From the NCBI GenBank assembly GCA_021789595.1, contig JAJYJJ010000005.1, forward strand, positions 62,001-126,000: 64,000 bases of DNA. The letters run 5' to 3'. This document shows, in pieces, positions 43,430 to 51,926 of this stretch. The translations under genes and the position numbers were made by a program. The stretch's first letter is position 1. Each line of letters starts with the position of its first letter. Source of the stretch: Nitrospirota bacterium. Its GTDB lineage: Bacteria > Nitrospirota > Thermodesulfovibrionia > UBA6902 > JAJYJJ01. The notes beneath the pieces are model-generated. The model did no database searches, was not told the DNA's origin, and saw nothing but the letters and a program-made list of their open reading frames with translations.

Positions 43430-43882
43430 TTAATCCTTTTTCTTGAGGATAGCCTTACTGTCCTTCACTACGGCCATGTCCTCCTTGATGATGTAGAGTA
43501 TCTCGCTTCCAGTAATGATATTGTCGCCCTGCGTAGCCATTGGCTCACCTGTAAATATGACCCTGCCGTCCTGCCAGTATGTTGCCTCTTTTGATGTTAT
43601 TATCCTGTCACCCTTTACCACCTTTACATTGCCTGATGCATCAATCTTTCTGATCTCGCCTTTTTTCTCATCGTAATATACGAGCATCCTGTCTGCATAT
43701 ATCGTCATATCATCTGTCTTTGCAACAACAGAACCCTCAAAGAGCGCTGTATGGGCCTTATTATCTGCGGTGAGGCTCCTTGATGTAATAACCACGGTGC
43801 TCTTGCTATCTGCCTCTGAGGAGACCACGAGTATAAGAACTGCCATAAGAGACAGGCTAATTATAGAAGATACCCTTGACAT
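43430..43882 (-). CDS. lptA: Lipopolysaccharide transport periplasmic bridge protein
   Basis: 150 residues with a signal peptide (about 1-23), then an OstA/LptA beta-jellyroll repeat (STVVITSRSLTADNKAHTALFEGSVVAKTDDMTIYADRMLVYYDEK). It overlaps lptC by 26 nt, and the lptC-lptA-lptB order is standard. Confidence 0.92.
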   Translation of the reverse strand: MSRVSSIISLSLMAVLILVVSSEADSKSTVVITSRSLTADNKAHTALFEGSVVAKTDDMTIYADRMLVYYDEKKGEIRKIDASGNVKVVKGDRIITSKEATYWQDGRVIFTGEPMATQGDNIITGSEILYIIKEDMAVVKDSKAILKKKD

Positions 43883-44381
43883 CCTGTAAGACCCTCACCT
43901 TCTGCTCCCTTGCCTTTATTATCAGCCCCTTGCCGTCTATGGAGAAATTCTTGCCCTTAATATTTATAGTGTCTTCTGTGGTTATCTCTTCATCAGCGGC
44001 CTTCCATAACAGGGAATCCGTATCAAGGGACATATCATCAACAGTTGCCCTGACATCCTTTATCTTCAAGTTTTTATTCTTAAAATCATATATCCCCTCT
44101 TTACCATTAAGGACAAGACTCCTGCCCTGGTAGATATTTAAGGTCAGGGCATATAGATGTGCATCCTCGCCTCCCTGCCCTATCTCGGCCCTCCTTGATG
44201 TGAGCTCCCACTTCAGGGCACCGTTTTCTGAATGATTTAGCTTTAGCCCGCTGATAGATGAACCTTCTTGTCTGATTCTCACTGTAAAGGGTTTATCCTT
44301 GTGGAGAAAAATGAATCCTGCTATAGACACGACAATCACCGTCAATATATAAAACCATTTTCTCATATTAAATTCTATCAT
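43857..44381 (-). CDS. lptC: Lipopolysaccharide export protein LptC
   Basis: 174 residues with one N-terminal membrane helix (about 9-24) and a jellyroll domain (ISGLKLNHSENGALKWELTSRRAEIG, LVLNGKEGIYDFKNKNLKI). It receives LPS from LptB2FG and hands it to LptA. The identification rests on fold pattern and position before lptA. Confidence 0.88.
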   Translation of the reverse strand: MIEFNMRKWFYILTVIVVSIAGFIFLHKDKPFTVRIRQEGSSISGLKLNHSENGALKWELTSRRAEIGQGGEDAHLYALTLNIYQGRSLVLNGKEGIYDFKNKNLKIKDVRATVDDMSLDTDSLLWKAADEEITTEDTINIKGKNFSIDGKGLIIKAREQKVRVLQDVKGIFYN

Positions 44382-44434
44382 TTGGACAATGGCATTGTAA
44401 AGGATGCGACAAGTATAAATAGAAGGAGGAATCT

Positions 44435-45988
44435 TTATCTATGCATCAAACCCTTGCCTATCATTACCCTTGCAACTGCCCTCTGTGCAAGCTCTGAATC
44501 CCAATAGGCAGCAATAAGGTTGTCTGCTTTTAACCCATCAAGGATATAGGGCGAGCCAAAAGAGACTATGGTTGAGCGTTTTGCAATGGCCAGGGCATCG
44601 GTCAAAAAATCATGAAGGGAACTGTCAAGTCCACTTCTGCCTTTCCATGCCGCTATCTTTGAAAATATTGCTATAACAGTATCCCTGTCCTTTATATGAT
44701 TCAGCATCTCCTGCTTCTCCTTATTGAGATTGTCTCTATCAATATAAAAGGAATTGACATCTGGAAATCCTTCCCTGACGGCATCTGTGAAGAAATCTCC
44801 TGCGCCTGAATTATCGTCATCTACAATCACCACTACTGAATTGCTGACAAGAGATGCCCTGCCTTTAATCACCCTGACAGCCTTTTCTGTTATAAGCCTC
44901 GAAATCTCCTGATGCCGATGTTTGCCTATAAAAGATTCCCACTCTTTCCTGGACAGGACAGGATACTGCGATAGCTTTAACTTCTGTTTTATGGCCTTTA
45001 TACGGATATTAGACTCCTCCACCCTCTTATTTATGCCAGGGGCATTTGATAACAGTGACCCTATAATAGTCTCTGCAGAGGTTGGATGAAGCAGTATGTC
45101 AGCGCCTGACTTAATGGCCAGGAGACATGCCTCTTGCTCGGAATAATAATTCCTTATCCCTCCCATGTTCATGGCATCAGTAAGGACAAGGCCGTTGAAA
45201 CCCATCTGCCTTCTAAGAAGTCCCCGGATAACCTTTTCTGAGAGGCTTGAGGGCATGTCCGGGTCTACTGCATCTACTCTGAGATGACCCACCATTATCA
45301 TGTCAACCCCCTGTTTTATCGCCTGTAAAAAGGGCATCAGCTCTACCTTCTTGAGCCTTTCCATATCAGCCTTTAGAATCGGCAGGGCATTGTGTGAATC
45401 CATCTCAGTGTCGCCATGCCCGGGGAAGTGTTTTGCACATGCAGAAAGTCCTATCGGGAAATCTGGCAGGGACTGCGTTTCCACAGCCGAGGTCCTTTGA
45501 TGCTGAATCCCTTTAATAAACTCCTTCCCAAACCATGCAACCTTTTCAGGGTCGCTGGAAAATGAACGGGTGCATATGATAGGATTCCTGGGGTTTGTAT
45601 CTACATCAAGGACAGGCGACAGGATTACATTAATACCGACAGCCCTTGCCTCCATCGCCATGATGTATATAGCATCTCTGAGAAGTCTTACATCCTCCTT
45701 ATCCTCGTGGTCTATTGCCTCTGCAATGGCCCTTGCCTTTGGAAACAATGTACCGCCTTTTACCTGCTGGCCAAGCCCCTGCTCAAGGTCTGAGGCTATA
45801 AACAGTGGAATCTCGGATGCCTTCTGGAGGTCATTGATTGCCCTTATAACCTCTTCCAATCCACCGCCAAAGAGTATGAATCCACCTATGCCTTGTTTAA
45901 CAAGGCTCAGGTAGTGGTCAAATCTCTCATGGAGTCTGTCCCCATCAAGCCTTGCAATGACAAGCTGTGCAACATCCCCTGGAAGCAT
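44435..45988 (-). CDS. nagZ: Beta-N-acetylhexosaminidase (GH3, NagZ-like)
   Basis: 517 residues, longer than cytosolic NagZ (about 340), because of an extra C-terminal GH3 domain (VVIVDDDNSGAGDFFTDAV onward). The catalytic core has CAKHFPGHGDTEMDSHNALPIL (acid/base His) and MVGHLRVDAVDP with LVLTDAMNMGGI (nucleophile Asp). It would release GlcNAc from peptidoglycan fragments. No signal peptide is evident, so it is probably cytosolic. It fits MurQ at 49960. Confidence 0.9.
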   Translation of the reverse strand: MLPGDVAQLVIARLDGDRLHERFDHYLSLVKQGIGGFILFGGGLEEVIRAINDLQKASEIPLFIASDLEQGLGQQVKGGTLFPKARAIAEAIDHEDKEDVRLLRDAIYIMAMEARAVGINVILSPVLDVDTNPRNPIICTRSFSSDPEKVAWFGKEFIKGIQHQRTSAVETQSLPDFPIGLSACAKHFPGHGDTEMDSHNALPILKADMERLKKVELMPFLQAIKQGVDMIMVGHLRVDAVDPDMPSSLSEKVIRGLLRRQMGFNGLVLTDAMNMGGIRNYYSEQEACLLAIKSGADILLHPTSAETIIGSLLSNAPGINKRVEESNIRIKAIKQKLKLSQYPVLSRKEWESFIGKHRHQEISRLITEKAVRVIKGRASLVSNSVVVIVDDDNSGAGDFFTDAVREGFPDVNSFYIDRDNLNKEKQEMLNHIKDRDTVIAIFSKIAAWKGRSGLDSSLHDFLTDALAIAKRSTIVSFGSPYILDGLKADNLIAAYWDSELAQRAVARVMIGKGLMHR

Positions 45989-46041
45989 GTTTTAGTATAA
46001 CAGAATCTTCATAGCCAAAGGTTTCTCATGACGGCCTCCCC

Positions 46042-46071
46042 TTGACTTATTAGCGTCAATTAAATTATTTT
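46042..46071 (+). promoter_or_regulatory. Putative leaderless gmhA promoter
   Basis: TTGACT (46042-46047), 18 nt, TATTTT (46066-46071). The ATG lies 7 nt downstream of the -10 box. No ribosome site is visible. Confidence 0.45.
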
Positions 46072-46078
46072 TTATCTA

Positions 46079-46663
46079 ATGGAAGAAAGCATAACAAGGG
46101 CATTTCAGGAGAGCATTCGGGTAAAAGAGAGGTTCTTCAGGGACAACATTGCCAACATAATAGATGTATCGAGGCTTATTGCAGATACCTTTATAAAGGG
46201 CAATAAACTCGTCCTCTTTGGCAATGGCGGAAGCGCAACCGATGCATCACACATAGCAGGGGAGTTTATAAACAGGTTTAAGAGAGACCGGCCAGGACTT
46301 CCAGCCATTGCGCTTAACACAGATATGGCTGTTATAACATCCATCGCGAATGACTATGACTATTCCGAGGTATTTGCCCGACAACTGAAGGCGCTTGCTG
46401 TGGAAGGCGACATAGCTATCGCTATAAGCACAAGTGGAAGCTCGCCCAATGTCCTCAAGGCTGTTGATGCGGCAAAGAAAAGGAGGCTTAAGGTCATAGT
46501 CTTTACAGGTTCAAAGGGCGACAAATTCGCAGCAAAGGCAGATTATGCCTTTGTAGTGCCATCTGATAATACCCCCAGAATCCAGGAAACCCATATAACC
46601 ATCGGCCATATCCTGTGCCAGATAGTCGAAGAGATATTGTTTGAAAACCCCAAGAAGAAGTAA
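46079..46663 (+). CDS. gmhA: Phosphoheptose (sedoheptulose 7-phosphate) isomerase
   Basis: 194-residue SIS-domain protein. KLVLFGNGGSATDASHIAGEFINRFKRDRPGLPAIALNTD and AIAISTSGSSPNVLKAVDAAKK bind the sugar phosphate, and IQETHITIGHILCQIVEEI contains the metal/catalytic His. It begins the ADP-heptose pathway for LPS core. The other steps are not in the window. Confidence 0.94.
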   Translation: MEESITRAFQESIRVKERFFRDNIANIIDVSRLIADTFIKGNKLVLFGNGGSATDASHIAGEFINRFKRDRPGLPAIALNTDMAVITSIANDYDYSEVFARQLKALAVEGDIAIAISTSGSSPNVLKAVDAAKKRRLKVIVFTGSKGDKFAAKADYAFVVPSDNTPRIQETHITIGHILCQIVEEILFENPKKK

Positions 46664-46731
46664 TAGAATTATTGTATTGACAAAGCTGATGTGCTATATT
46701 AACCTATAGTTGTGACGGAGGGTATAAGCTC

Positions 46732-46911
46732 ATGCTAAAGGCTGTGATTGCGGCATTAGTTTCTACTTACTGCAAAGAAAATTCGCTCTCTCTATTACAG
46801 ATAATCTTTCTTGTAGTGTTCTCTCTCTCCCTGCTGGTAATTTCTTTTAGTGCCTTTTATCTGCATATCAAGAAAGATTCTGTAAAAGATGCCTCTCAAA
46901 AGGAAGAATAA
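46732..46911 (+). CDS. Small single-span membrane protein
   Basis: 59 codons, ATG at 46732 to TAA at 46911. GGAGGG lies 10 nt upstream. One strong hydrophobic helix (about 21-44) sits between MLKAVIAALVSTYCKE and a polar tail HIKKDSVKDASQKEE. I do not recognise a family. It is a single-gene unit closed by a terminator that begins inside its stop codon. The membrane segment plus the ribosome site make it likely real. Confidence 0.6.
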   Translation: MLKAVIAALVSTYCKENSLSLLQIIFLVVFSLSLLVISFSAFYLHIKKDSVKDASQKEE

Positions 46912-46972
46912 AAAAAGGACTCCTGGGTGGGGTCCCTGATAAGTGGCCTGGCCCTGGGGGAAATCCTTTTTT
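46911..46972 (+). terminator. Terminator after the small membrane protein gene
   Basis: The outer stem AAAAAAGGA (46911-46919) pairs with TCCTTTTTT (46964-46972), enclosing further G/C-rich inverted repeats. It can act on both strands, separating this gene from dapA. Confidence 0.55.
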
Positions 46973-47009
46973 GTTGAACCCAGGTTCTGGCCGATTAATC
47001 TGAGGCCGA

Positions 47010-47885
47010 TCACCTTAAAAGGCCGTAGCCCTCAAGCGTCTTCCTGAGCTTCTCCCTGTTTGTATCAGCCATGAAGCAGAGTGGAAGCCTGAATTCCTCC
47101 TTAATCATTCCCATCATGGACAGTGCAGTCTTCACAGGGATTGGATTTGTCTCAATGAACATCGCCTGGTTAAGAGGCTCGAGTTTGTAGTGAAGTGTCC
47201 TTGCCCTTTCAATGTCTCCTTCTTCCCATGCCCTGCACATGGCTGATACATCTGAGGGCGCAATATTGGCGGTTACGGAGATCACCCCTTTGCCGCCGAG
47301 GGCAAGAAGTGGCAGGGTTGTAAAGTCGTCCCCTGATATAACATCAATCCTTTCGCCGCACAGCCTTATGACCTCGCTGACCTGTTTCATATCTCCTGTT
47401 GCCTCTTTTATGGCAACTATGTTTTTAATCTCTGCAAGCCTTGCAACTGTCGAGGGAAGGATATTCACTGCAGTCCTGCCAGGGACATTGTAAAGCACTA
47501 TGGGTATATCCACAGCCTCAGCAACTGCCTTGTAATGCAGGAAAAGTCCTTCCTGTGTGGGTTTGTTATAATAGGGCGAGACAAGCAATGCCCCATCTGC
47601 GCCCAGTTGTTTTGCCTTTTTTGTCATCATGATCGTTTCATCTGTTGAGTTGGCGCCTGTGCCTGCAATAACAGGCACCCTCCTGTTAGCAGTCCGAATC
47701 GCCACCTCAATTACCCTGTAGTGCTCATCATATTCAAGGGTTGCTGATTCTCCTGTCGTGCCGCAGGGCACTATGGCATCTGTCCCCTCCTTTATGTGCC
47801 ACTCAATCAGATCACCGAGGGCCTTTTCATCCACCTTGCCGCCACTGAAAGGGGTTACTATTGCGACTATTGAACCCTTAAACAT
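47010..47885 (-). CDS. dapA: 4-hydroxy-tetrahydrodipicolinate synthase
   Basis: 291-residue TIM barrel that condenses pyruvate and aspartate semialdehyde for lysine and meso-diaminopimelate. IVPCGTTGESATL, LVSPYYNKPTQEGLFLHYKAVAE (catalytic Tyr), VLYNVPGRT and IVAIKEATG (Schiff-base Lys). A good GAGGAGGT ribosome site precedes the ATG. Confidence 0.96.
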   Translation of the reverse strand: MFKGSIVAIVTPFSGGKVDEKALGDLIEWHIKEGTDAIVPCGTTGESATLEYDEHYRVIEVAIRTANRRVPVIAGTGANSTDETIMMTKKAKQLGADGALLVSPYYNKPTQEGLFLHYKAVAEAVDIPIVLYNVPGRTAVNILPSTVARLAEIKNIVAIKEATGDMKQVSEVIRLCGERIDVISGDDFTTLPLLALGGKGVISVTANIAPSDVSAMCRAWEEGDIERARTLHYKLEPLNQAMFIETNPIPVKTALSMMGMIKEEFRLPLCFMADTNREKLRKTLEGYGLLR

Positions 47886-47959
47886 CTTTACCTCCTCGTA
47901 GTCCTTGATTAAGAACCAGTTTATGCAAAAGCCTATCTATAGGTCAAGAGAAATCTTTA

Positions 47960-49669
47960 TCATCGAACCCATGTAGTATCCGATGAATTTTTATAAACCA
48001 TTATTGATGCCCATATAGCCACTGCCATGTAGATTGCCCCTGACATGTAGAATCCAAGGAGGAGCTTTCCAAGGCCAAGCGTATAACCTACTACAAGCGT
48101 AACACCATAGATGAAATTAAACACATCCCTCCTGAAACTCTTATTAGCCTTCTGGTCGCCGAGTGCCTTTTTAATCGGCCTCCAGCCAGGTCCCCCGGGG
48201 TTTGTCTTTCTGTAAAACTCCATCAGCTTTTCATCAGGTGCAGGCCTTGTTATCAGTGTCACTACGACCCATACAACAGTTGATACCGCAATGATAAGGG
48301 AAAGCCTTTCATAATACGGCGAAGCCTTAAATAGAGGATGGGTATAGACAATTATAGTCATTACTGTCGAACTGATCATGGCGGATATCTCTGACCATGC
48401 ATTCACCCTCCACCAGTACCACCTGATGATATAGACAAGTCCTGTGCCTGAGCCAAAGGCTATGAGAAATTTAAAGACCCCGATAATGGATGTAACCTGG
48501 TAGGCGATAATCCCTGTGATGACAGACAGTATAAGGGTAGCAATCCTTGAGATATTTATATAGTGCCTTTCAGACGCCTCCTTCTTGATAAACCTCTTAT
48601 AGAAGTCGTTTACAAGATATGCAGATGAGAGGTTCAGGTATGTGCTCAGGGTGGACATAAAGGCGGCAAAGAACGATGCCAGCATGAGCCCCTTCAATCC
48701 TGATGGAAGCAGGTCCACCATCATCCGCGGATATACTGCCTCATTGTCCTTGACAGACGGATACAGGATGAGCGAGGCAAGGGCAGCCAGTATCCACGGC
48801 CAGGAACGAAGGGCATAGTTGGCTATATTGAAATAGAATGTTGCAAAAAGGCTTTGCCTTTCATCCCTGCATGATGCCATCCTCTGGACTATCACACCAC
48901 CGCCGTCTGATGAATACTTAGACCACCAGCTCAGGCCGACATATCCTAAGAATGTGAGGAATGCTGTCCCAAGAACACCGCCATCCATTGGCGGAAAGAA
49001 ACCGAGCTGGGCAGAGGACAGATGCAGTTTTATCTGTCCGATGCCGCCTGCCTTGTTTACAGAGGCAATGCACAGCAAGATGGCTCCAACCATTGCTATG
49101 ATAAACTGGAAGAAGTCCGTTGTCACTACCCCCCAGTAGCCAGAGAGCATGGAATAGGTAATGGTAACTGCACTGGATATTGCAATGCTTTCCCATCTGC
49201 CCCAGCCTATAGAGACATCAAGTATCTTTACCATGGCAAGGATAACCTGGGCCTTGATTATAGTATGTATTGCCAGGGCAAGATAAACAGCCTTAAAGCC
49301 CCTGAGTACGGCTGCTGATCTGCCTGAATATCTCAGCTCAATGAACTCAACATCAGTAATGACGCCGAGGCGCCTCCAGAGCCTTGCAAAGAAAAAAACA
49401 GACATCATTCCTGATGCTATAAAACACCACCACTGCCAGTTCTCGTAGATCCCGTTTGCCCTTACAAGGCCTGTCACATATAGTGGGGTATCTGAGGAAA
49501 ATGTCGTTGCCACCATTGATGTCCCTGCAAGCCACCATGGGAGATTCCTGCCAGAGATGAAAAACTCGCTCATGCTTGATGATGCCCTGCGGGTAAAATA
49601 AAGCCCGATAGCAAGCGACAACAGCATGTATAACACAACTATTGACCAGTCAGCAACTGAGAGTGTCAT
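47960..49669 (-). CDS. Sodium:solute symporter (SSS family)
   Basis: 569 residues with about 13 membrane helices. SEFFISGRNLPWWLAGTSMVATTFSSDTPLYVTG is the typical N-terminal SSS signature, and VDLLPSGLKGLMLASFFAAFMSTLSTYLNLSSAYLVNDFY is the core motif with the Na+-site serines/threonines. The substrate is not predictable from sequence. Its place after murQ and before dapA suggests a cell-wall sugar or amino acid. The start overlaps the stop of a small upstream frame as ATGA. Confidence 0.9.
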   Translation of the reverse strand: MTLSVADWSIVVLYMLLSLAIGLYFTRRASSSMSEFFISGRNLPWWLAGTSMVATTFSSDTPLYVTGLVRANGIYENWQWWCFIASGMMSVFFFARLWRRLGVITDVEFIELRYSGRSAAVLRGFKAVYLALAIHTIIKAQVILAMVKILDVSIGWGRWESIAISSAVTITYSMLSGYWGVVTTDFFQFIIAMVGAILLCIASVNKAGGIGQIKLHLSSAQLGFFPPMDGGVLGTAFLTFLGYVGLSWWSKYSSDGGGVIVQRMASCRDERQSLFATFYFNIANYALRSWPWILAALASLILYPSVKDNEAVYPRMMVDLLPSGLKGLMLASFFAAFMSTLSTYLNLSSAYLVNDFYKRFIKKEASERHYINISRIATLILSVITGIIAYQVTSIIGVFKFLIAFGSGTGLVYIIRWYWWRVNAWSEISAMISSTVMTIIVYTHPLFKASPYYERLSLIIAVSTVVWVVVTLITRPAPDEKLMEFYRKTNPGGPGWRPIKKALGDQKANKSFRRDVFNFIYGVTLVVGYTLGLGKLLLGFYMSGAIYMAVAIWASIMVYKNSSDTTWVR

Positions 49670-49875
49670 AATCTAATCGCCATATATGCAACAATGAAGA
49701 ACCTTGCGGCAAGCCGCAGGGTATCAAAGAATCCTATATTTGTGTTGTTGTCATTGTCATTCCCGCTTGTCGGGAATCCTTCAGAAAGATTCTGGACAAG
49801 CCAGAATGACAGAGCATGGTAACCCTGTGGCAAGGCCACAGGGAATTGCAAGTTAAACAGATTAAGATATGCCAT
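49666..49875 (-). CDS. Small reading frame upstream of the symporter, interrupted by a palindromic repeat
   Basis: 69 codons with GAGGAG upstream of the ATG at 49875 and a TGA that overlaps the symporter start. The middle part (about codons 20-43) is encoded by a palindromic repeat, while the ends (MAYLNLFNLQF and RFFIVAYMAIRL) look like short membrane-active peptides. It may be a degenerate small gene or a leader frame that couples translation to the symporter. No family is recognised. Confidence 0.35.
   Translation of the reverse strand: MAYLNLFNLQFPVALPQGYHALSFWLVQNLSEGFPTSGNDNDNNTNIGFFDTLRLAARFFIVAYMAIRL
49702..49721. repeat. Small GC hairpin before the symporter
   Basis: GCGGC (49706-49710) pairs with GCCGC (49713-49717), with extra flanking pairs. 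Part of the repeat cluster at 49702-49843. Confidence 0.35.
49756..49810. repeat. Imperfect palindromic repeat element
   Basis: About 55 nt. GTCATTC at one end pairs with GAATGAC at the other, with CTTGTC/GACAAG and GAATC/GATTC inside. This is a style of dispersed palindrome (GTCATTCCCG...) seen in many deltaproteobacterial and Nitrospirota genomes. It lies inside the small frame upstream of the symporter. Confidence 0.6.
49823..49843. repeat. Perfect 9-bp hairpin
   Basis: CCCTGTGGC (49823-49831), loop AAG, GCCACAGGG (49835-49843). No T-run follows on the minus strand, so it is probably part of the repeat cluster rather than a terminator. Confidence 0.45.
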
Positions 49876-49959
49876 ATAAATATCTCCTCTATTATAAAAA
49901 TTCTGAGACAGCCTGCCCTATATAACCTGGTTATTTCTGTATTTTCTCTAATACTACTT

Positions 49960-50829
49960 TTACAGAATCCCTTCATTACCCATTAATAGCCTCTCTGCCT
50001 CTTTCGGATTCAATCCCCTCTTCTTCATCAATACAGCCACCTTTACCCTTCCACGGGCAGTATTCAATAATACCTCCGCCTCATCCAGAGATGCGCCTGT
50101 AAGCTCTGTGATTATCCTTTTTGCCCTTTCCTGGAGTTTCCTGTTTGTCGGCTTGACATCAACCATGTAGTTTCTATAGACCTTTCCAATGCCTATCATA
50201 GAGGCAGTTGATATGATATTGAGCATCACCTTTGTTGCAGTCCCTGCCTTAAGCCTTGTGGAGCCTGCTATTACCTCAGGGCCAACAATTACCTTTATGA
50301 GGCCATCTAAAAAGGGATGCCTCTTTATAGGGTTAAAGGTTATAAGCCATGTCCTTGCCCCTTTATCCTTTGCCTCTTTCAGGCAGGAAAGGACAAATGG
50401 TGTCCTTCCACTTGCAGATATGCCTATGGCAATGTCCTTTGATGTTATCCGTGCCATGGCCCTTCTGCCTTCTCTCACATCATCCTCTGCACCTTCCACT
50501 GCCTTTGTAAATGCCTTTTTTCCTCCTGCCATAATTGCATTAAATAAGTTCTGCGGGACGCCAAAGGTCGGCGGAACCTCAGCAGCATCCATTACACCGA
50601 GCCTCCCGCTTGTCCCTGCACCAACATAAAACACCCTTCCTTTGGCCTTTATGGCCTTCATCACATCTTTAACTAACCGTCCAATCGCACTTTTAGCCTT
50701 GCTGACCTGCCCGATTGCCTTAATCTCCTCAGAGGCAATCAATTCTACAATATCCTCCACCTTCATAGAATCGACATGTCTTGAAAGGGGATTAGGCCTT
50801 TCAGTTATATCTATTGAATTATTCATCAT
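49960..50829 (-). CDS. murQ: N-acetylmuramic acid 6-phosphate etherase
   Basis: Cleaves the lactyl ether of MurNAc 6-phosphate to GlcNAc 6-phosphate in peptidoglycan recycling. 289-residue SIS protein: TERPNPLSRHVDSM, GRVFYVGAGTSGRLGVMDAAEVPPTFG, AIGISASGRTPFVL and AGSTRLKAGTATKVMLNIISTASMI. The start overlaps the stop of the DRTGG protein by 4 nt. Confidence 0.95.
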   Translation of the reverse strand: MMNNSIDITERPNPLSRHVDSMKVEDIVELIASEEIKAIGQVSKAKSAIGRLVKDVMKAIKAKGRVFYVGAGTSGRLGVMDAAEVPPTFGVPQNLFNAIMAGGKKAFTKAVEGAEDDVREGRRAMARITSKDIAIGISASGRTPFVLSCLKEAKDKGARTWLITFNPIKRHPFLDGLIKVIVGPEVIAGSTRLKAGTATKVMLNIISTASMIGIGKVYRNYMVDVKPTNRKLQERAKRIITELTGASLDEAEVLLNTARGRVKVAVLMKKRGLNPKEAERLLMGNEGIL

Positions 50830-51887
50830 ATCCCTATTGCCTTCCTGAATGCCCTGTAGTCGAAAAATCCCTCTATAAGCTCAGCCGCCCTTTTTACCTT
50901 CTTTTCCTCCCTTATCCTTATCTTTCCAAGGACAGACTCTATCCTTTCAACAATGCTGAAGGTATCCTCTTTGACCGATATTATGGGAATACCCATAAGC
51001 CTTGCCTTTCCTATGATGACATCGTTTGGGAGCATGCCGCCTGTGAGAACAAGGCATCTTGTTGATGTCTCCATGGCTGCAAGCTGTATATCAGCCCTGT
51101 GACCGCCTGTTATAACAGCCTTATTTGCAACCTTCCTGAAGTACTTTATTGCACTGTCAACATCCATTGCCCCGATCAGAAAACCTTCAATAAACTCATC
51201 CATGTGCTCCTCTGAGCATAATACCCTGCCTGAGACTACCTCATTAAGCTGCCTTACTGTAATGGCATCAAGCAGACTGTCCTTTGGTATGGCACCAAAA
51301 ACAGGTATGCCCTTTCTCTTGAGGAATGGGATGAATTCATCCTTAACAGACCGCACAGCGGCCGCAGGTATCTTATTTATAACACCTCCTAAGAGCCTGT
51401 CCTTTAACAGTTCCTTTGATTCAAGAAGGGAGTCTATAGAAGACTCTGCCCTATAAGGTTCAACCATAATGAGCCTCGCATTAAAGGCATTGATAATGGA
51501 AGGGCCGCTTATACCGAGGAATGCACCATCATAAAGGTTTAAAGCGCCTCCGACAAATACAATATCCTTGCCCTTTTTTACTGACCTGAATGCCTTTATC
51601 ACCTTTCCCCTTGTCCCCTTTATCTCACCCTTGAGCGCCCGCTTATGGAGATCGAATGTGAGCACAACAGGGGACATGTCTGTTGCAGGGTCATCAATGC
51701 CCAGTGCCTCCTTCATAAATTTAGCATCGGCATCAATAACATCTCTGCCTTCCTTTACAGGGATATTCCCGAATGGCTTTATGTAGCCAATCTTTATACC
51801 CTCTTGCTTCAGCCTCAATCCAAGACCAAGGATAAGGAGACTCTTACCTGAATAACCAACATTTGAACCCACATAAAGGGCTATCAT
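50826..51887 (-). CDS. AAA_26/DRTGG-domain protein (phosphotransacetylase N-terminal-like)
   Basis: 353 residues. The N-terminal BioD-like P-loop region (IALYVGSNVGYSGKSLLILGLGLRLK, about 1-210) is followed by a DRTGG domain with VITGGHRADIQLAAMETSTRCLVLTGG (about 250-335). These are the regulatory parts of long phosphotransacetylases. The catalytic Pta domain is absent. It lies between the ADP-forming acetate-CoA ligase gene (39 nt upstream) and murQ, so it may sense nucleotides and regulate acetyl-CoA/acetate conversion. That role is inferred. Confidence 0.85.
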   Translation of the reverse strand: MIALYVGSNVGYSGKSLLILGLGLRLKQEGIKIGYIKPFGNIPVKEGRDVIDADAKFMKEALGIDDPATDMSPVVLTFDLHKRALKGEIKGTRGKVIKAFRSVKKGKDIVFVGGALNLYDGAFLGISGPSIINAFNARLIMVEPYRAESSIDSLLESKELLKDRLLGGVINKIPAAAVRSVKDEFIPFLKRKGIPVFGAIPKDSLLDAITVRQLNEVVSGRVLCSEEHMDEFIEGFLIGAMDVDSAIKYFRKVANKAVITGGHRADIQLAAMETSTRCLVLTGGMLPNDVIIGKARLMGIPIISVKEDTFSIVERIESVLGKIRIREEKKVKRAAELIEGFFDYRAFRKAIGI

Positions 51888-51926
51888 CTCTGTCCTCCTT
51901 TTATGGTTATCTTTATTTCCAAACCT

